Assembly (NCBI GenBank): GCA_002423105.1
Contig: DIUT01000030.1
Coordinates: forward strand, 1-64,000
Source of the DNA: Geobacter sp. UBA6151
Lineage (GTDB): Bacteria; Desulfobacterota; Desulfuromonadia; Geobacterales; Pseudopelobacteraceae
Length of the DNA stretch: 64,000 bases
Direction: 5' to 3'
How positions within the stretch are numbered: position 1 is the first letter of the stretch; each line of letters starts with the position of its first letter. The notes under the pieces are model-generated. The model was not told the DNA's origin and ran no database searches. It was given only the letters and a program-made list of their open reading frames with translations. The position numbers were made by a program, and so were the translations under genes. Shown one piece after another: positions 37,201-45,055 of this stretch.

Positions 37201-40200
37201 TTCCAGCATTTCCACCGGATAGCCGGTCTTCTCGGCTACCACGGAGAGCAGGGTCTCGGTGACGTTACCGGCTGCTGCTGCCGGGACGCTACTGGCCGTG
37301 TCTGATCCTGCGGCGCCTGCCCCCAGATAGGCGGCGATGTCGCCCAGGGTACGCAGGGTGCCCAACTGTTCGGGGCCGATGACCGGCGAGCCGGGCAAGC
37401 GCTCCTGCAGGGCGGAGAGGATTTCCACCCGCTTGATGGAATCGATACCCAGGTCCGAATCCATCCCCATATCCAGCTCCAGCATCTCCACCGGATAGCC
37501 GGTCTTCTCGGCTACCACGGACAGCAGGGTCTCGGTGACGGCAGTGTTATTCCCCCTCCCTTGACGGGAGGGGGTAAGGGGGAGGGTGATGTTTCCAGCT
37601 GAGACCATGTTTCCGGCATCCCCCCCACCCTGACCCTCCCCCGCCAGGGGGGAGGGAACGGTGAGATAGGCGGCGGTTGTCGTGGCCGGTGTCGGCAGCG
37701 ACAGGGGCATGCATGTTGGCAGCCCGCCCTGCAACACCTGCTGCTGTTGCACCAGCAGGGTCTGGATGGTGCGGGTTGCGGTCTCCTGACCTTCCAGGAA
37801 CCGGCGATGCAACTGGGCGGTCTCCTCCTGCATCTTTTGCAGTACCGACATCCCTTCACGGGTGACCCGCAGCGATTCAGCCAGTGCATCACGGGAAACG
37901 GCAGGGTCCAGGGTCCGGGGTCCAGGGTCCAGGTTAGAGTCAAAAGCCCTTACTGGTCCCTGGCCCCTGGCCCCTGGACCCTGAATTACCGGTGGTCGCT
38001 TGGGCCGCGGCTTCATATAGTTGGCGCCGCAGATCGGTATGGTCATGGCCGGTTTTTTAGCATTGGCTGCTGGTGGCTGATACTCCTCATCCCAGCGTGT
38101 CAATTGCAGATCATAGCCCAGTGCAGCCAGGCGGGACAGCAGACGGGCCAGATCAACAATACCGGAACGCTTGCCGTTGGAAGAATCAAGGGCCATGGCA
38201 GTATGTTCCCGTTCCCCCAGAATGGCCGAGACCAGCCCGGTGAGGCGGGCTCCGGGGCCGACCTCCACAAAGGTGCGCACCCCTTCGGTGTACATCGCTT
38301 CTATCTGGGCAACAAACTCCACCGGACGGGCCAGTTGATTGCCCAGCAGCTCCCTTGCTGTCTGGGGATCAGCCGGGTAGCGAGAGGCTGTGCTATTTGC
38401 ATAGACCGGTATGGTTCCGGCGTGCAGCTCGATCCCCTCCAGTGCGGTCAGGAACGGCTTGGCAGCCTCGGCCACCAGTGCGCTGTGGAAAGCGGCGGCA
38501 ACCGGCAACTGCTTGGCGGTCAGCCCCCGTGCAGCACAGGCGGCTATTGCCCGTGCGATCTCGGTGCTGCTGCCGGACAGCACTGACTGTGTCGGCGCAT
38601 TGCGGTTGGCGATTACCAGATCCAGCTGTTCATCGGCAAGCAGCTTTTCAACATCAGCCAGTGGCGCAGAGACCGCCAGCATGCTGCCGGGGTCATTGTT
38701 GCTGCCTGCGGCCATCAGGCGGCCACGCAGGCGGGAAAGCAGATGCAGGGAGTTTTCATCAATGCGGCCAGCTGCGCACAGTGCGGCCAATTCACCATAG
38801 CTGTGACCGGCAACGGCATCAGCGGTAATGCCGAAGCCTGCCAGTGTCTTTAAGGCCCCCAGACTGACCGCGCCGATGGCCGGTTGGGCAACCTGGGTGG
38901 AACGTAATGCAGCCTCCTGACGATCCTTTGTTTCATCATCAAAGGGACTGGCCGGGTAGATCAGGTCAGATAACAAAGCACCTTCCGCCGGGATGAAATC
39001 CTTGTCGGCATGGGCAAGGGTTTCCAGCATTTGGGGGAATCGGCAGGCGATATCCCGCAGCATGCCGGTGTACTGGGCGCCCTGGCCGGGAAACAATAGG
39101 CCCAGTTTGCCCGGCTTGCTGTTGCAGGAGAAGCTGACGCCGTCCGGCGTAACCCATGAACTCTGTGCATTCTTACGGAGCATGGCGCGGGCACTGTCCA
39201 CTACGGCAGAAAGCTTGGTCCTGTTGCGCTCCACCACCAATGTCAGGCGGCAGGGGGCGTTGCTGTCAAAGGATTTCCGTGCAGCATGAGCCGCAGCGCG
39301 CAGGTTGTCCCAGCTTCCGTCCACTGGCAGTGCAGACAATGAAGCTTCCAGGGCTGTAGCGTCTGCGCCGGAGAGCGCGATGATCTGGACATCGCCGTCC
39401 CAGAGGGCAGATTGCGGCGCTGCCGATTGATACTCTTCCAGTACCAGGTGGAAGTTTGAACCGCCAAAACCGAAGGCGCTGACAGCGGCGCGGCGCGGTG
39501 AACTGCCCCGTTGCAGCCAGGGACGTTTGCTGGTGCTCATGTAAAAGGGGGTAGCGCCGTTCGCCACCTCATCCAGCGGTTTGCGGACCTTGATGGTGGG
39601 GGGCAGTACCTTGCGATGCAGGGCCAGGGTAGCCTTGATCAGTCCGGCTGCTCCGGCTGCCGCCTTGGTATGGCCGATCTGGGACTTGACCGAACCCAGA
39701 GCGCACCAGGGACTGATGGCGTCACCAAACACTTCACGCAGGGCCGTGGCCTCCACCACATCTCCGGCCTTGGTGCCGGTGCCGTGGGCTTCCAGCAGGC
39801 CGATATCATTGGGGGTAACACCGGCCAGCTGGTAGGCATCCAGCAAGGCTTTTTTCTGACCAGCGCTGCTTGGGGCATAGATGGCATCCCCTTTGCCGTC
39901 GCTGGAGGTGCCGATCCCCTTGATCACGGCGTAGATACGGTCGTTGTCACGCTCTGCATCGGCCAGCCGCTTCAGCACCACGATCCCCAGGCCTTCGCCC
40001 AGGATGGTGCCATCGGCTGAACTGTCGAACGGTTTGGCATTGCCGGTGGGGGAGAGGGCAGGGGTCTTGCTGAAGCAGGTGTACATGAAGATGTCATTAA
40101 AGGTGTCAACACCGCCGGTGATGACCATGTCCGATTTACCGGTGGCCAGTTCCATGGCTGCAAGATGCACAGCAGAGAGCGAGCTGGCGCAGGCGGCATC

Positions 40201-40836
40201 CACCACGCAGTTGGTACCGCCAAGATCAAACTGTTTGCTGATCCGTCCGGCCACCACATTGCCCAGCAGGCCGGGGAAGGAGTTCTCCTGCCAGGGGACG
40301 TAGGAGTCGGCAATACGCTGCACCACATCTTCGGCAACCGTATCGTCAACCCCGGATTCCTTCAGCGCCTTGCGCCAGATAGGGTGTCCCAGGCGGGCGC
40401 CCAGGGGAATGACCAACTCCAGGGTGCCGGTTACGCCGAGGATGACGCTGACTCGGCTTCGATCATACTCCCGTTCCGGCCCGTATCCGGCATCCTTCAG
40501 CGCCTGTCCGGCAGCCACCAGCCCCAGCAGTTGGGAGGTGTCGATGGCCTCCAGCGCGTTGGGAGGGATATTGAACTCCATGGGATTGAAGTCAATGGTT
40601 GAAAGGAAACCGCCCCGGTTGCCGTAGGTGCGGTCCGGGCTCTTCTGGTCCTGATCGTAATAATCGGCGGTATTCCAGTGGGTTTCAGGAATGTCGGTTA
40701 TGGCGTCAACACCGTTTTCAATGGCGGACCAGAAGGCGGTGCGGTTGTCTGACTGCGGAAAGAGACAGCCGATGCCGATGATTGCCAGAGGGGCGGAAGT
40801 GCTGGTGGAAGCTGGTTTTTGATCGTGGGTGTTCAC
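34297..40836 (-). CDS. pfaA: PfaA-type PUFA synthase subunit: KS-AT-ACP-ACP-ACP-KR-DH
   Basis: The 2,179-residue multienzyme has a ketosynthase (about 15-470; Cys216 in DAACASSL, His351, His389 in QIGH), an acyltransferase (575-900; LFPGQGAQ, Ser679 in GHSYGE), a Pro/Ala linker, three near-identical acyl carrier domains with phosphopantetheine Ser1133, Ser1225 and Ser1314 in DLGIDSIKRVE, a ketoreductase (about 1400-1865; TGGGRGV, Ser1773, Tyr1786) and a C-terminal polyketide-type dehydratase with intact HxxxGxxxxP (His1901). Shewanella PfaA is longer because it has more carrier domains. Two linker stretches (residues 952-978 and 1061-1096) come from inserted genomic repeats. It overlaps pfaD by 4 bp and ends 1 bp before pfaC. 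No phosphopantetheinyl transferase (pfaE) is in the window, so the carriers must be activated by one elsewhere. Confidence 0.95.
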   Translation of the reverse strand: MNTHDQKPASTSTSAPLAIIGIGCLFPQSDNRTAFWSAIENGVDAITDIPETHWNTADYYDQDQKSPDRTYGNRGGFLSTIDFNPMEFNIPPNALEAIDTSQLLGLVAAGQALKDAGYGPEREYDRSRVSVILGVTGTLELVIPLGARLGHPIWRKALKESGVDDTVAEDVVQRIADSYVPWQENSFPGLLGNVVAGRISKQFDLGGTNCVVDAACASSLSAVHLAAMELATGKSDMVITGGVDTFNDIFMYTCFSKTPALSPTGNAKPFDSSADGTILGEGLGIVVLKRLADAERDNDRIYAVIKGIGTSSDGKGDAIYAPSSAGQKKALLDAYQLAGVTPNDIGLLEAHGTGTKAGDVVEATALREVFGDAISPWCALGSVKSQIGHTKAAAGAAGLIKATLALHRKVLPPTIKVRKPLDEVANGATPFYMSTSKRPWLQRGSSPRRAAVSAFGFGGSNFHLVLEEYQSAAPQSALWDGDVQIIALSGADATALEASLSALPVDGSWDNLRAAAHAARKSFDSNAPCRLTLVVERNRTKLSAVVDSARAMLRKNAQSSWVTPDGVSFSCNSKPGKLGLLFPGQGAQYTGMLRDIACRFPQMLETLAHADKDFIPAEGALLSDLIYPASPFDDETKDRQEAALRSTQVAQPAIGAVSLGALKTLAGFGITADAVAGHSYGELAALCAAGRIDENSLHLLSRLRGRLMAAGSNNDPGSMLAVSAPLADVEKLLADEQLDLVIANRNAPTQSVLSGSSTEIARAIAACAARGLTAKQLPVAAAFHSALVAEAAKPFLTALEGIELHAGTIPVYANSTASRYPADPQTARELLGNQLARPVEFVAQIEAMYTEGVRTFVEVGPGARLTGLVSAILGEREHTAMALDSSNGKRSGIVDLARLLSRLAALGYDLQLTRWDEEYQPPAANAKKPAMTIPICGANYMKPRPKRPPVIQGPGARGQGPVRAFDSNLDPGPRTLDPAVSRDALAESLRVTREGMSVLQKMQEETAQLHRRFLEGQETATRTIQTLLVQQQQVLQGGLPTCMPLSLPTPATTTAAYLTVPSPLAGEGQGGGDAGNMVSAGNITLPLTPSRQGRGNNTAVTETLLSVVAEKTGYPVEMLELDMGMDSDLGIDSIKRVEILSALQERLPGSPVIGPEQLGTLRTLGDIAAYLGAGAAGSDTASSVPAAAAGNVTETLLSVVAEKTGYPVEMLELDMGMDSDLGIDSIKRVEILSALQERLPGSPVIGPEQLGTLRTLGDIATYLGAGATAANSTPVAVAGNVTATLLSVVAEKTGYPVEMLELDMGMDSDLGIDSIKRVEILSALQERLPGSPVIGPEQLGALRTLGDISAYLGADTVACSTPVASQTTENISPAAVPAPTTQQTVNRSAITPSPLPVEAEAVAVSLDGEIWVTNDASPFAEKLCSLLRSAGRTVRLVDIEEAAESTTKVDIAGLVIVAPSTGSDDRFLENAFLLLKSAAPNLRRSAATGKGALFTTISRLDGYFGCGEASILVDPLSGGLAGLAKTASREWSDVFCKAIDLGGFEDRTSAAKAVAAELFRSGPVEVGLNPQGRFMLELADLPALKAPETAPINPGDVVVVTGGGRGVTTAAVVALAEAFKPLLVLLGRSSELMPEPAWLELLTDESMIKRGILEHATGKLHPREIEEQYRTILAGRELRSTLARVGAAGGQAIYRSVDIRDSEAISALMQDIRKEYGPIRGIVHGAGVLADRLITDKTSEQFALVYGTKVSGLRTLLDATSDDHLRFIALFGSTTGRFGRKGQVDYAVANEVLNKLAQAESRRRPGCRVVSFNWGPWDGGMVTPALKKVFADEGIGLISLEAGGELLIREIASTEEPVEVVAMAGAAGKPLAVPGPAAAKPLSCAFNLNLSVEDYPFLKSHVMDGHAVLPMAMIMEWLSHGALHGNPGLHFHGFNDLRICKGVTMEPNQTLGLQVMAGRAEKRDSLYIVSVELTGAAGHDQRPVLHARGEVVLAKQLPEGIRSIPDPPAAPYAPLNSRLYDPQRLFHGPDLQGIQQVESCYPKGIAALVNAAPQPSRWIRQPLRSSWLSDPLVMDCAFQLMILWSFHRFGAASLPCFAGRYRQYHDTFPRDGAQIIIRVTAEREHGATADVEFLDRHTGKLVARLEGYECVIDPSLERAFQRNRLSDENEQDASGRHVA
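36783..37560. repeat. Tandem repeat of three acyl-carrier-protein domains in pfaA
   Basis: Three units spaced 92 and 89 codons apart are nearly identical in protein (VAEKTGYPVEMLELDMG, SDLGIDSIKRVEILSALQE) and also very similar in DNA, while the Ala/Thr/Ser-rich spacers differ. The DNA similarity suggests recent amplification or gene conversion. Confidence 0.9.
37551..37657. repeat. Palindromic repeat pair inside pfaA, just before ACP1
   Basis: CCCTCCCTTGACGGGAGGGGG with a G-rich tail, a unique middle, and CCCTCCCCCGCCAGGGGGGAG. Read as PSPLAGEGQGGG and LPLTPSRQGRG (residues about 1061-1096), the same family and frame as the copies in pfaC. Confidence 0.85.
37903..37983. repeat. GGGTCC-type inverted repeat inside pfaA linker
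   Basis: A different family: GGGTCCAGGGTCC units on the left and their inverse (CCTGGCCCCTGGACCC) on the right, forming a long hairpin. It encodes IQGPGARGQGPV and DPGPRTLDP (residues about 952-978) between the acyltransferase and the carrier domains. Confidence 0.8.
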
Positions 40837-42494
40837 CTGAGATACTCCTTGATCTGTGCAAGTTCAAGCGGCTCCATGCGCAGGGTGTCGGCCGGAAGCT
40901 CTACCCCCTGGCAGCGGAGAAAATTGGCGCGGATAACAACAGCAGTTCCAAACAGGATATTGTGGGCAACGGTGACGACGTCGCGTCTGGCCGGGGCTGC
41001 CAGGAATGAACCGGCGGTCCACTCGTTAAAGGCTCCCATGGCAGGACCGCACCAGACCTGATAATCGATCTTGCGTGATGATTCTCCATCCTTGGCCCAG
41101 TGGGCGGCTTGCCCAAGATACCAGCGGAACACCAGTGCCATGCGGTGTTTGGGTTCCCGCTCGGCCCGTTCCACCTGGCGGGGGTCCCGCTTGAGGAAAA
41201 AGCTGCGAGTCTGTTGCCAGACCGCCTCCAGTGGCGTCAGAAACAGGGTCTTTTCCAGCTTCTCACGTTCAGCAGCCGGGATATCATCAAGGCTTGCGTG
41301 TGCACGGTATAGCTCATACAGCTTTGCGGCCCGCATCGGAAACATGGTGCCCCGCTTCAGGACCTGCACCGTTACCCCCATCTCGAACATGTCGGCGGCA
41401 GGGGCCATGGTCACGTCGGCCTGACGAGTCTCGGCCAGCATGGCGCGCACCTCGTCGGAGGCGCCGGATTCAACGCAAGCCTGATGGGCTGAACCTACCA
41501 TGATCCAGGCAGCGCCCATGGTGAAGGCAGCGGCAGCAGAGGCAGGGGTGGATATACCGCCCCCAAGCCCTACCCGCAGCGGCATGATGTAGCCATGTTC
41601 CTGTCGGGAGCGTTGGGCCAGCGACAGCAGGGTTGGAAAGAGGGTGGTGGCTGGCCGGTTATCGGTGTGGCCGCCGGAATCGGCTTCTGCGGTAATATCC
41701 TGGGCCATGGGGATATGGGCGGCCAGTTCCGCCTGTTCCGGGGTGATATCCCCCCGGGACAGCAACTCTTTCAGCAGCGCAGGGGGGGGAGGGGCGAAAA
41801 ATCGAGCAGCCAGCTCTTCCCGCGAGACCTTGGCAATAATCCGGTTGGGGGTGACAATGGAGCCGTCCTGGCCCCGGTGGATGCCATGTACCCGGTAACG
41901 CACCAGCGGCAGGGTCAGCTTCAGGAAAGCGGAAGCCTCAACCAGGCGAACCCCTTTTTTGATGTACAGTTCAGCCAGGGCTGCCTCCAGATCCGGCTCA
42001 TGGGGCGAATGGATCAGGTTGCAACCAAAAGGGAGGCCGCTTGCAACTAAGCGATCAACCGCAGCTTCAACTACGGCAAGGGGCAAGCCTGCCGCGCCGA
42101 AGAACCCCAGCATCCCGGCTTTGCCCAGGGCTTCTGCCATGGTGACGGAGCTGATCCCCTTGGCCATTGAACCGCCCAGGTAGGGATAGCGTATCCCCAG
42201 ATCGCAGCAGAATGAAGAGTCGCCCAGGTTTTCAGGCAGGCAGGCAGGGGCGTGGGCGATCAGCGGCAGGGTGCCTGCCGGGGCGGTGTCCTTGCCCAGC
42301 ACTGCGGTGCCGCCTGAGGCTGCAACTGCAGTATTGTTCTGTCTGACCAGAAACAGCGGCTTGTGCAGCAGGCGAATCTGCTCGCTCAGCGCTGCTGTTT
42401 GAACGGGTTGTTCTGATTGATACCAGCCGGGCAACGGTTGACCGGCGCTGACCGGTTTGCCGGATGGGCAGATGGATAAAGGGGATGAAGGCAA
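40833..42494 (-). CDS. pfaD: PfaD-type trans-acting enoyl reductase of PUFA synthase
   Basis: The 553-residue protein is an FMN-dependent enoyl reductase of the nitronate-monooxygenase-like TIM barrel, the separate reductase of bacterial PUFA synthases. Visible features are GIRYPYLGGSMAKGISS near residue 100, GMLGFFGAAGLPL, the flavin-phosphate stretch VGLGGGISTPASAAAAFTMGAAWIMVGS, and a C-terminal helical region (FFLKRDPRQVERAE ... FRWYLGQAAHWA) shared with PfaD. It starts with TTG at 42494, 8 nt after AGGAG; no ATG or GTG is in frame nearby. It is the first gene of the seven-gene operon and overlaps pfaA by 4 bp. Confidence 0.93.
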   Translation of the reverse strand: MPSSPLSICPSGKPVSAGQPLPGWYQSEQPVQTAALSEQIRLLHKPLFLVRQNNTAVAASGGTAVLGKDTAPAGTLPLIAHAPACLPENLGDSSFCCDLGIRYPYLGGSMAKGISSVTMAEALGKAGMLGFFGAAGLPLAVVEAAVDRLVASGLPFGCNLIHSPHEPDLEAALAELYIKKGVRLVEASAFLKLTLPLVRYRVHGIHRGQDGSIVTPNRIIAKVSREELAARFFAPPPPALLKELLSRGDITPEQAELAAHIPMAQDITAEADSGGHTDNRPATTLFPTLLSLAQRSRQEHGYIMPLRVGLGGGISTPASAAAAFTMGAAWIMVGSAHQACVESGASDEVRAMLAETRQADVTMAPAADMFEMGVTVQVLKRGTMFPMRAAKLYELYRAHASLDDIPAAEREKLEKTLFLTPLEAVWQQTRSFFLKRDPRQVERAEREPKHRMALVFRWYLGQAAHWAKDGESSRKIDYQVWCGPAMGAFNEWTAGSFLAAPARRDVVTVAHNILFGTAVVIRANFLRCQGVELPADTLRMEPLELAQIKEYLR

Positions 42495-42531
42495 CGGCGC
42501 ATCTCCTGTTCAGGGGATACCTGCAGCAAGT

Positions 42532-42548
42532 GATTGCCAGTGGCAATC
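42532..42548. promoter_or_regulatory. Perfect palindrome upstream of pfaD, candidate operator
   Basis: GATTGCCA-G-TGGCAATC is an 8-bp perfect inverted repeat with a 1-bp centre, 38 bp before the pfaD start codon and about 230 bp from cimA. Its size fits a dimeric repressor site. No matching regulator gene lies nearby. The rest of the pfaD-cimA gap holds the cimA promoter and no gene I can support. Confidence 0.45.
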
Positions 42549-42695
42549 GCTCGTACCTGATGCAGGCTAAAATTAAATACCACAATCTATCTTAAAATAA
42601 GCGTGAACACAAGATAAACGGGTGCTTTTCGGTATTTTATCTATGGTTTGAGGCAAGCAGTGCCCTGTTATCCATGGCAGGATGCATAAAGAGGC

Positions 42696-42722
42696 TTGAC
42701 ACCGGCATGGTGATGCTATAGT
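42696..42722 (+). promoter_or_regulatory. Possible sigma-70 promoter for cimA
   Basis: A consensus -35 TTGACA at 42696 is followed after 15 bp by TATAGT at 42717. The spacer is shorter than ideal. The site lies 56 bp before the chosen cimA ATG. Confidence 0.45.
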
Positions 42723-42777
42723 GGGGTTATTCCGGTACGATGCAACGGATTCCATTGAAATGAGGAGGCAGCGTGTT

Positions 42778-44349
42778 ATGAGTCTGGTAAAATTGTATGA
42801 TACAACCCTGCGGGACGGCACCCAGGCAGAGGATATTTCCTTTCTGGTGGAGGACAAGATTCGCATCGCCCACAAACTGGATGAACTGGGAATTCATTAT
42901 ATAGAGGGGGGGTGGCCCGGCAGTAACCCCAAGGATGTAGCTTTTTTTAAGGACATTAAAAAGTCGAAGCTCTCACAGGCCAAGATAGCTGCCTTCGGTT
43001 CTACCCGGCGGGCAAAGACCACGCCGGACAAGGACCACAACATCAAGACCCTGATTGCTGCCGAGCCGGACGTCATCACCATCTTCGGCAAGACCTGGGA
43101 TTTTCATGTCAGAGAGGCGCTACGCATATCTTTAGAGGAAAATGTCGAGCTCATTTTCGACTCCCTGGAGTTCCTGAAGCAGAATGTCGGCGAGGTGTTT
43201 TACGATGCTGAGCATTTCTTTGACGGCTACAAGGCAAACCCGGACTACGCCATCAAGACCCTGAAAGCAGCCCAGCAGGCCAAGGTGGATTGCATCGTGT
43301 TGTGTGATACCAATGGCGGAACAATGCCATATGAAATAGCTGAAATCATTACCGCAGTTAAGAAGCATATCAAGACTCCCCTGGGAATTCATACCCACAA
43401 TGACGGCGAATGTGCCGTGGCCAACTCGATCCAGGCAGTACATCACGGCATTGTGCAGGTACAGGGCACTATTAACGGCTTTGGTGAGCGCTGCGGCAAT
43501 GCCAACCTCTGCTCCATCATCCCGGCCATCAAGCTGAAGTTGAAGCATGACTGTATCAGTGATGAGCAGTTGCGGCGCATGCGGGAAGTGTCTCACTACG
43601 TTTACGAGCTGGCCAACATCTCCCCCGAGAAGCGTCAGGCCTACGTGGGCAAGTCAGCCTTTGCCCACAAGGGTGGGGTGCATGTCAGCGCCATTCAGCG
43701 CCATCCTGAAACCTATGAGCATATCCGCCCGGAACTGGTCGGCAACTCTACTCGTGTGCTGGTTTCCGACCTGTCCGGTCGTTCCAACATCCTGGCAAAA
43801 GCCGAGGAGTTCAACATTAACCTTGACAGTAAGGATCCGGTTACTCAGGAGATTCTGGAGTCGATCAAGGATATGGAAAACCGTGGTTTTCAGTTTGAAG
43901 GGGCCGAGGCATCCTTTGAGCTGTTGATGAAGAAGGCTCTTGGAACACACCGTAATCACTTCCAAGTTATGGGATTCAGAGTTATTGATGAAAAGCGTAC
44001 CGATGATCAGAGCCCGACCGCTGAGGCTACCGTCAAGGTCAAAGTGGGGGGCAAGATCGAGCACACTGCCGCCGAAGGCCACGGTCCGGTGAATGCTTTG
44101 GACAATGCACTGCGCAAAGCCCTGGAGAAATTCTACCCCAAGCTGAAGGAAGTGAAGCTGCATGATTACAAGGTGCGGGTGTTGCCAGCCGGTCAGGGGA
44201 CTGCGTCGTCCATCCGTGTTTTGATTGAGTCTGGCGACAAGCAGGTCCGCTGGGGTACTGTCGGTGTTTCGGATAACATCATTGATGCTTCGTACCAAGC
44301 GCTGATCGACAGCATCGATTACAAGCTGCATCGTTCTGAAGAGTCGTAG
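42778..44349 (+). CDS. cimA: (R)-citramalate synthase
   Basis: From ATG 42778, 9 nt after GAGGAGG, the protein has 523 residues. It condenses pyruvate and acetyl-CoA to citramalate, starting the threonine-independent isoleucine route known from Geobacter. The N-terminal HMGL-like TIM barrel shows LYDTTLRDGTQAE, CDTNGGTMP and HTHNDGECAVANS (metal-binding His), then GFGERCGNANL. The C-terminal LeuA dimer domain carries the allosteric region. Alpha-isopropylmalate synthase is the related alternative, but the TLRDGTQAEDISF start and the YIEGGWPGSNP motif are those of CimA. An upstream in-frame ATG at 42721 overlaps the promoter and is less likely. Confidence 0.94.
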   Translation: MSLVKLYDTTLRDGTQAEDISFLVEDKIRIAHKLDELGIHYIEGGWPGSNPKDVAFFKDIKKSKLSQAKIAAFGSTRRAKTTPDKDHNIKTLIAAEPDVITIFGKTWDFHVREALRISLEENVELIFDSLEFLKQNVGEVFYDAEHFFDGYKANPDYAIKTLKAAQQAKVDCIVLCDTNGGTMPYEIAEIITAVKKHIKTPLGIHTHNDGECAVANSIQAVHHGIVQVQGTINGFGERCGNANLCSIIPAIKLKLKHDCISDEQLRRMREVSHYVYELANISPEKRQAYVGKSAFAHKGGVHVSAIQRHPETYEHIRPELVGNSTRVLVSDLSGRSNILAKAEEFNINLDSKDPVTQEILESIKDMENRGFQFEGAEASFELLMKKALGTHRNHFQVMGFRVIDEKRTDDQSPTAEATVKVKVGGKIEHTAAEGHGPVNALDNALRKALEKFYPKLKEVKLHDYKVRVLPAGQGTASSIRVLIESGDKQVRWGTVGVSDNIIDASYQALIDSIDYKLHRSEES

Positions 44350-44361
44350 GCTCAGATTTTT

Positions 44362-44931
44362 GTGGAACGGCAACGGGTTGTAATGGCTGTTGTTGCGTTT
44401 GTTGTTGCGCTTTATCTGTTGTTGCCGGGCCACTTGGGCGGGAATGTTTCCGCTGGGGTGGCCCGGTCTGTTTTGGAAGAGCCTGTTGGATGGCTTAAAA
44501 TCTCGGGTGATGTGGATTTTCCTGGTGTGTATCCCATTTCCGTCAATAGTGTGACACAAGAGGTCATTTTATTGGCGGTGCCTTTATGTGGTATTCCAGC
44601 GGCGTTTGACGATCATTCGGCAAGCTCTGGAAGTGATCTGAATATTTCTTGTTTGTCAGGTGGATTGGCTACGGTGATTGCAACTCCCATGAGCTCGACT
44701 GAACGGCTTATTCTGGATATTCCGATTGACCTGAACCGTGCAACCGCTGCTGACCTTGAGAAAATTCCGGGAATCGGGCCGGTGATGGCGGAACGGATCG
44801 TGGTCTTTCGTCAAAAAAATGGCGAATTTAGCCGGTTTGAGGAGTTGGAGATGGTTCAGGGGATAGGCAGTAGAAAGTTGGAGCATTTGTCGAAATACCT
44901 GCAACTTACTGACAATAAAACAAAATACTGA
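44362..44931 (+). CDS. Membrane-anchored ComEA-like helix-hairpin-helix protein
   Basis: The 189-residue product starts with GTG, has one N-terminal membrane helix (about residues 7-26, VVMAVVAFVVALYLLLPG), a middle region with a short SLBB-like strand (ISGDVDFPGVYPI), and a C-terminal double helix-hairpin-helix DNA-binding domain (DLNRATAADLEKIPGIGPVMAERIV ... FEELEMVQGIGSRKLEHLSKYL). This is the ComEA layout, in which the protein binds incoming DNA outside the membrane. No other competence gene is adjacent. It lies 12 bp after cimA. Function in DNA uptake is inferred from the family. Confidence 0.85.
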   Translation: MERQRVVMAVVAFVVALYLLLPGHLGGNVSAGVARSVLEEPVGWLKISGDVDFPGVYPISVNSVTQEVILLAVPLCGIPAAFDDHSASSGSDLNISCLSGGLATVIATPMSSTERLILDIPIDLNRATAADLEKIPGIGPVMAERIVVFRQKNGEFSRFEELEMVQGIGSRKLEHLSKYLQLTDNKTKY

Positions 44932-45055
44932 GATTTGGCTCCTCGCCACTGTTCTTTTGATTCAACTTGGCACACAAGGTGTATATAGACTTCCCATCAG
45001 TTTTTTCTGAAGCCTATGCAGTATATTCAAGTATCTCTGAGGGAGGGATTATACC

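Noticed and set aside
36783..37560. CRISPR-like array
   Set aside because: The repeated segments are coding acyl carrier domains with a period of about 270 bp, not short direct repeats with unique spacers.
27258..42494. Long plus-strand frames within the pfa genes (up to about 300 codons)
   Set aside because: They are GC-rich antisense shadows without ribosome sites or motifs.
42526..42545. Sigma-54-like site upstream of pfaD (minus strand, CTGGCAATCACTTGCT)
   Set aside because: Both GG and GC are present, but they are 9 nt apart instead of 10, and the sequence is better explained as part of the perfect palindrome at 42532-42548.
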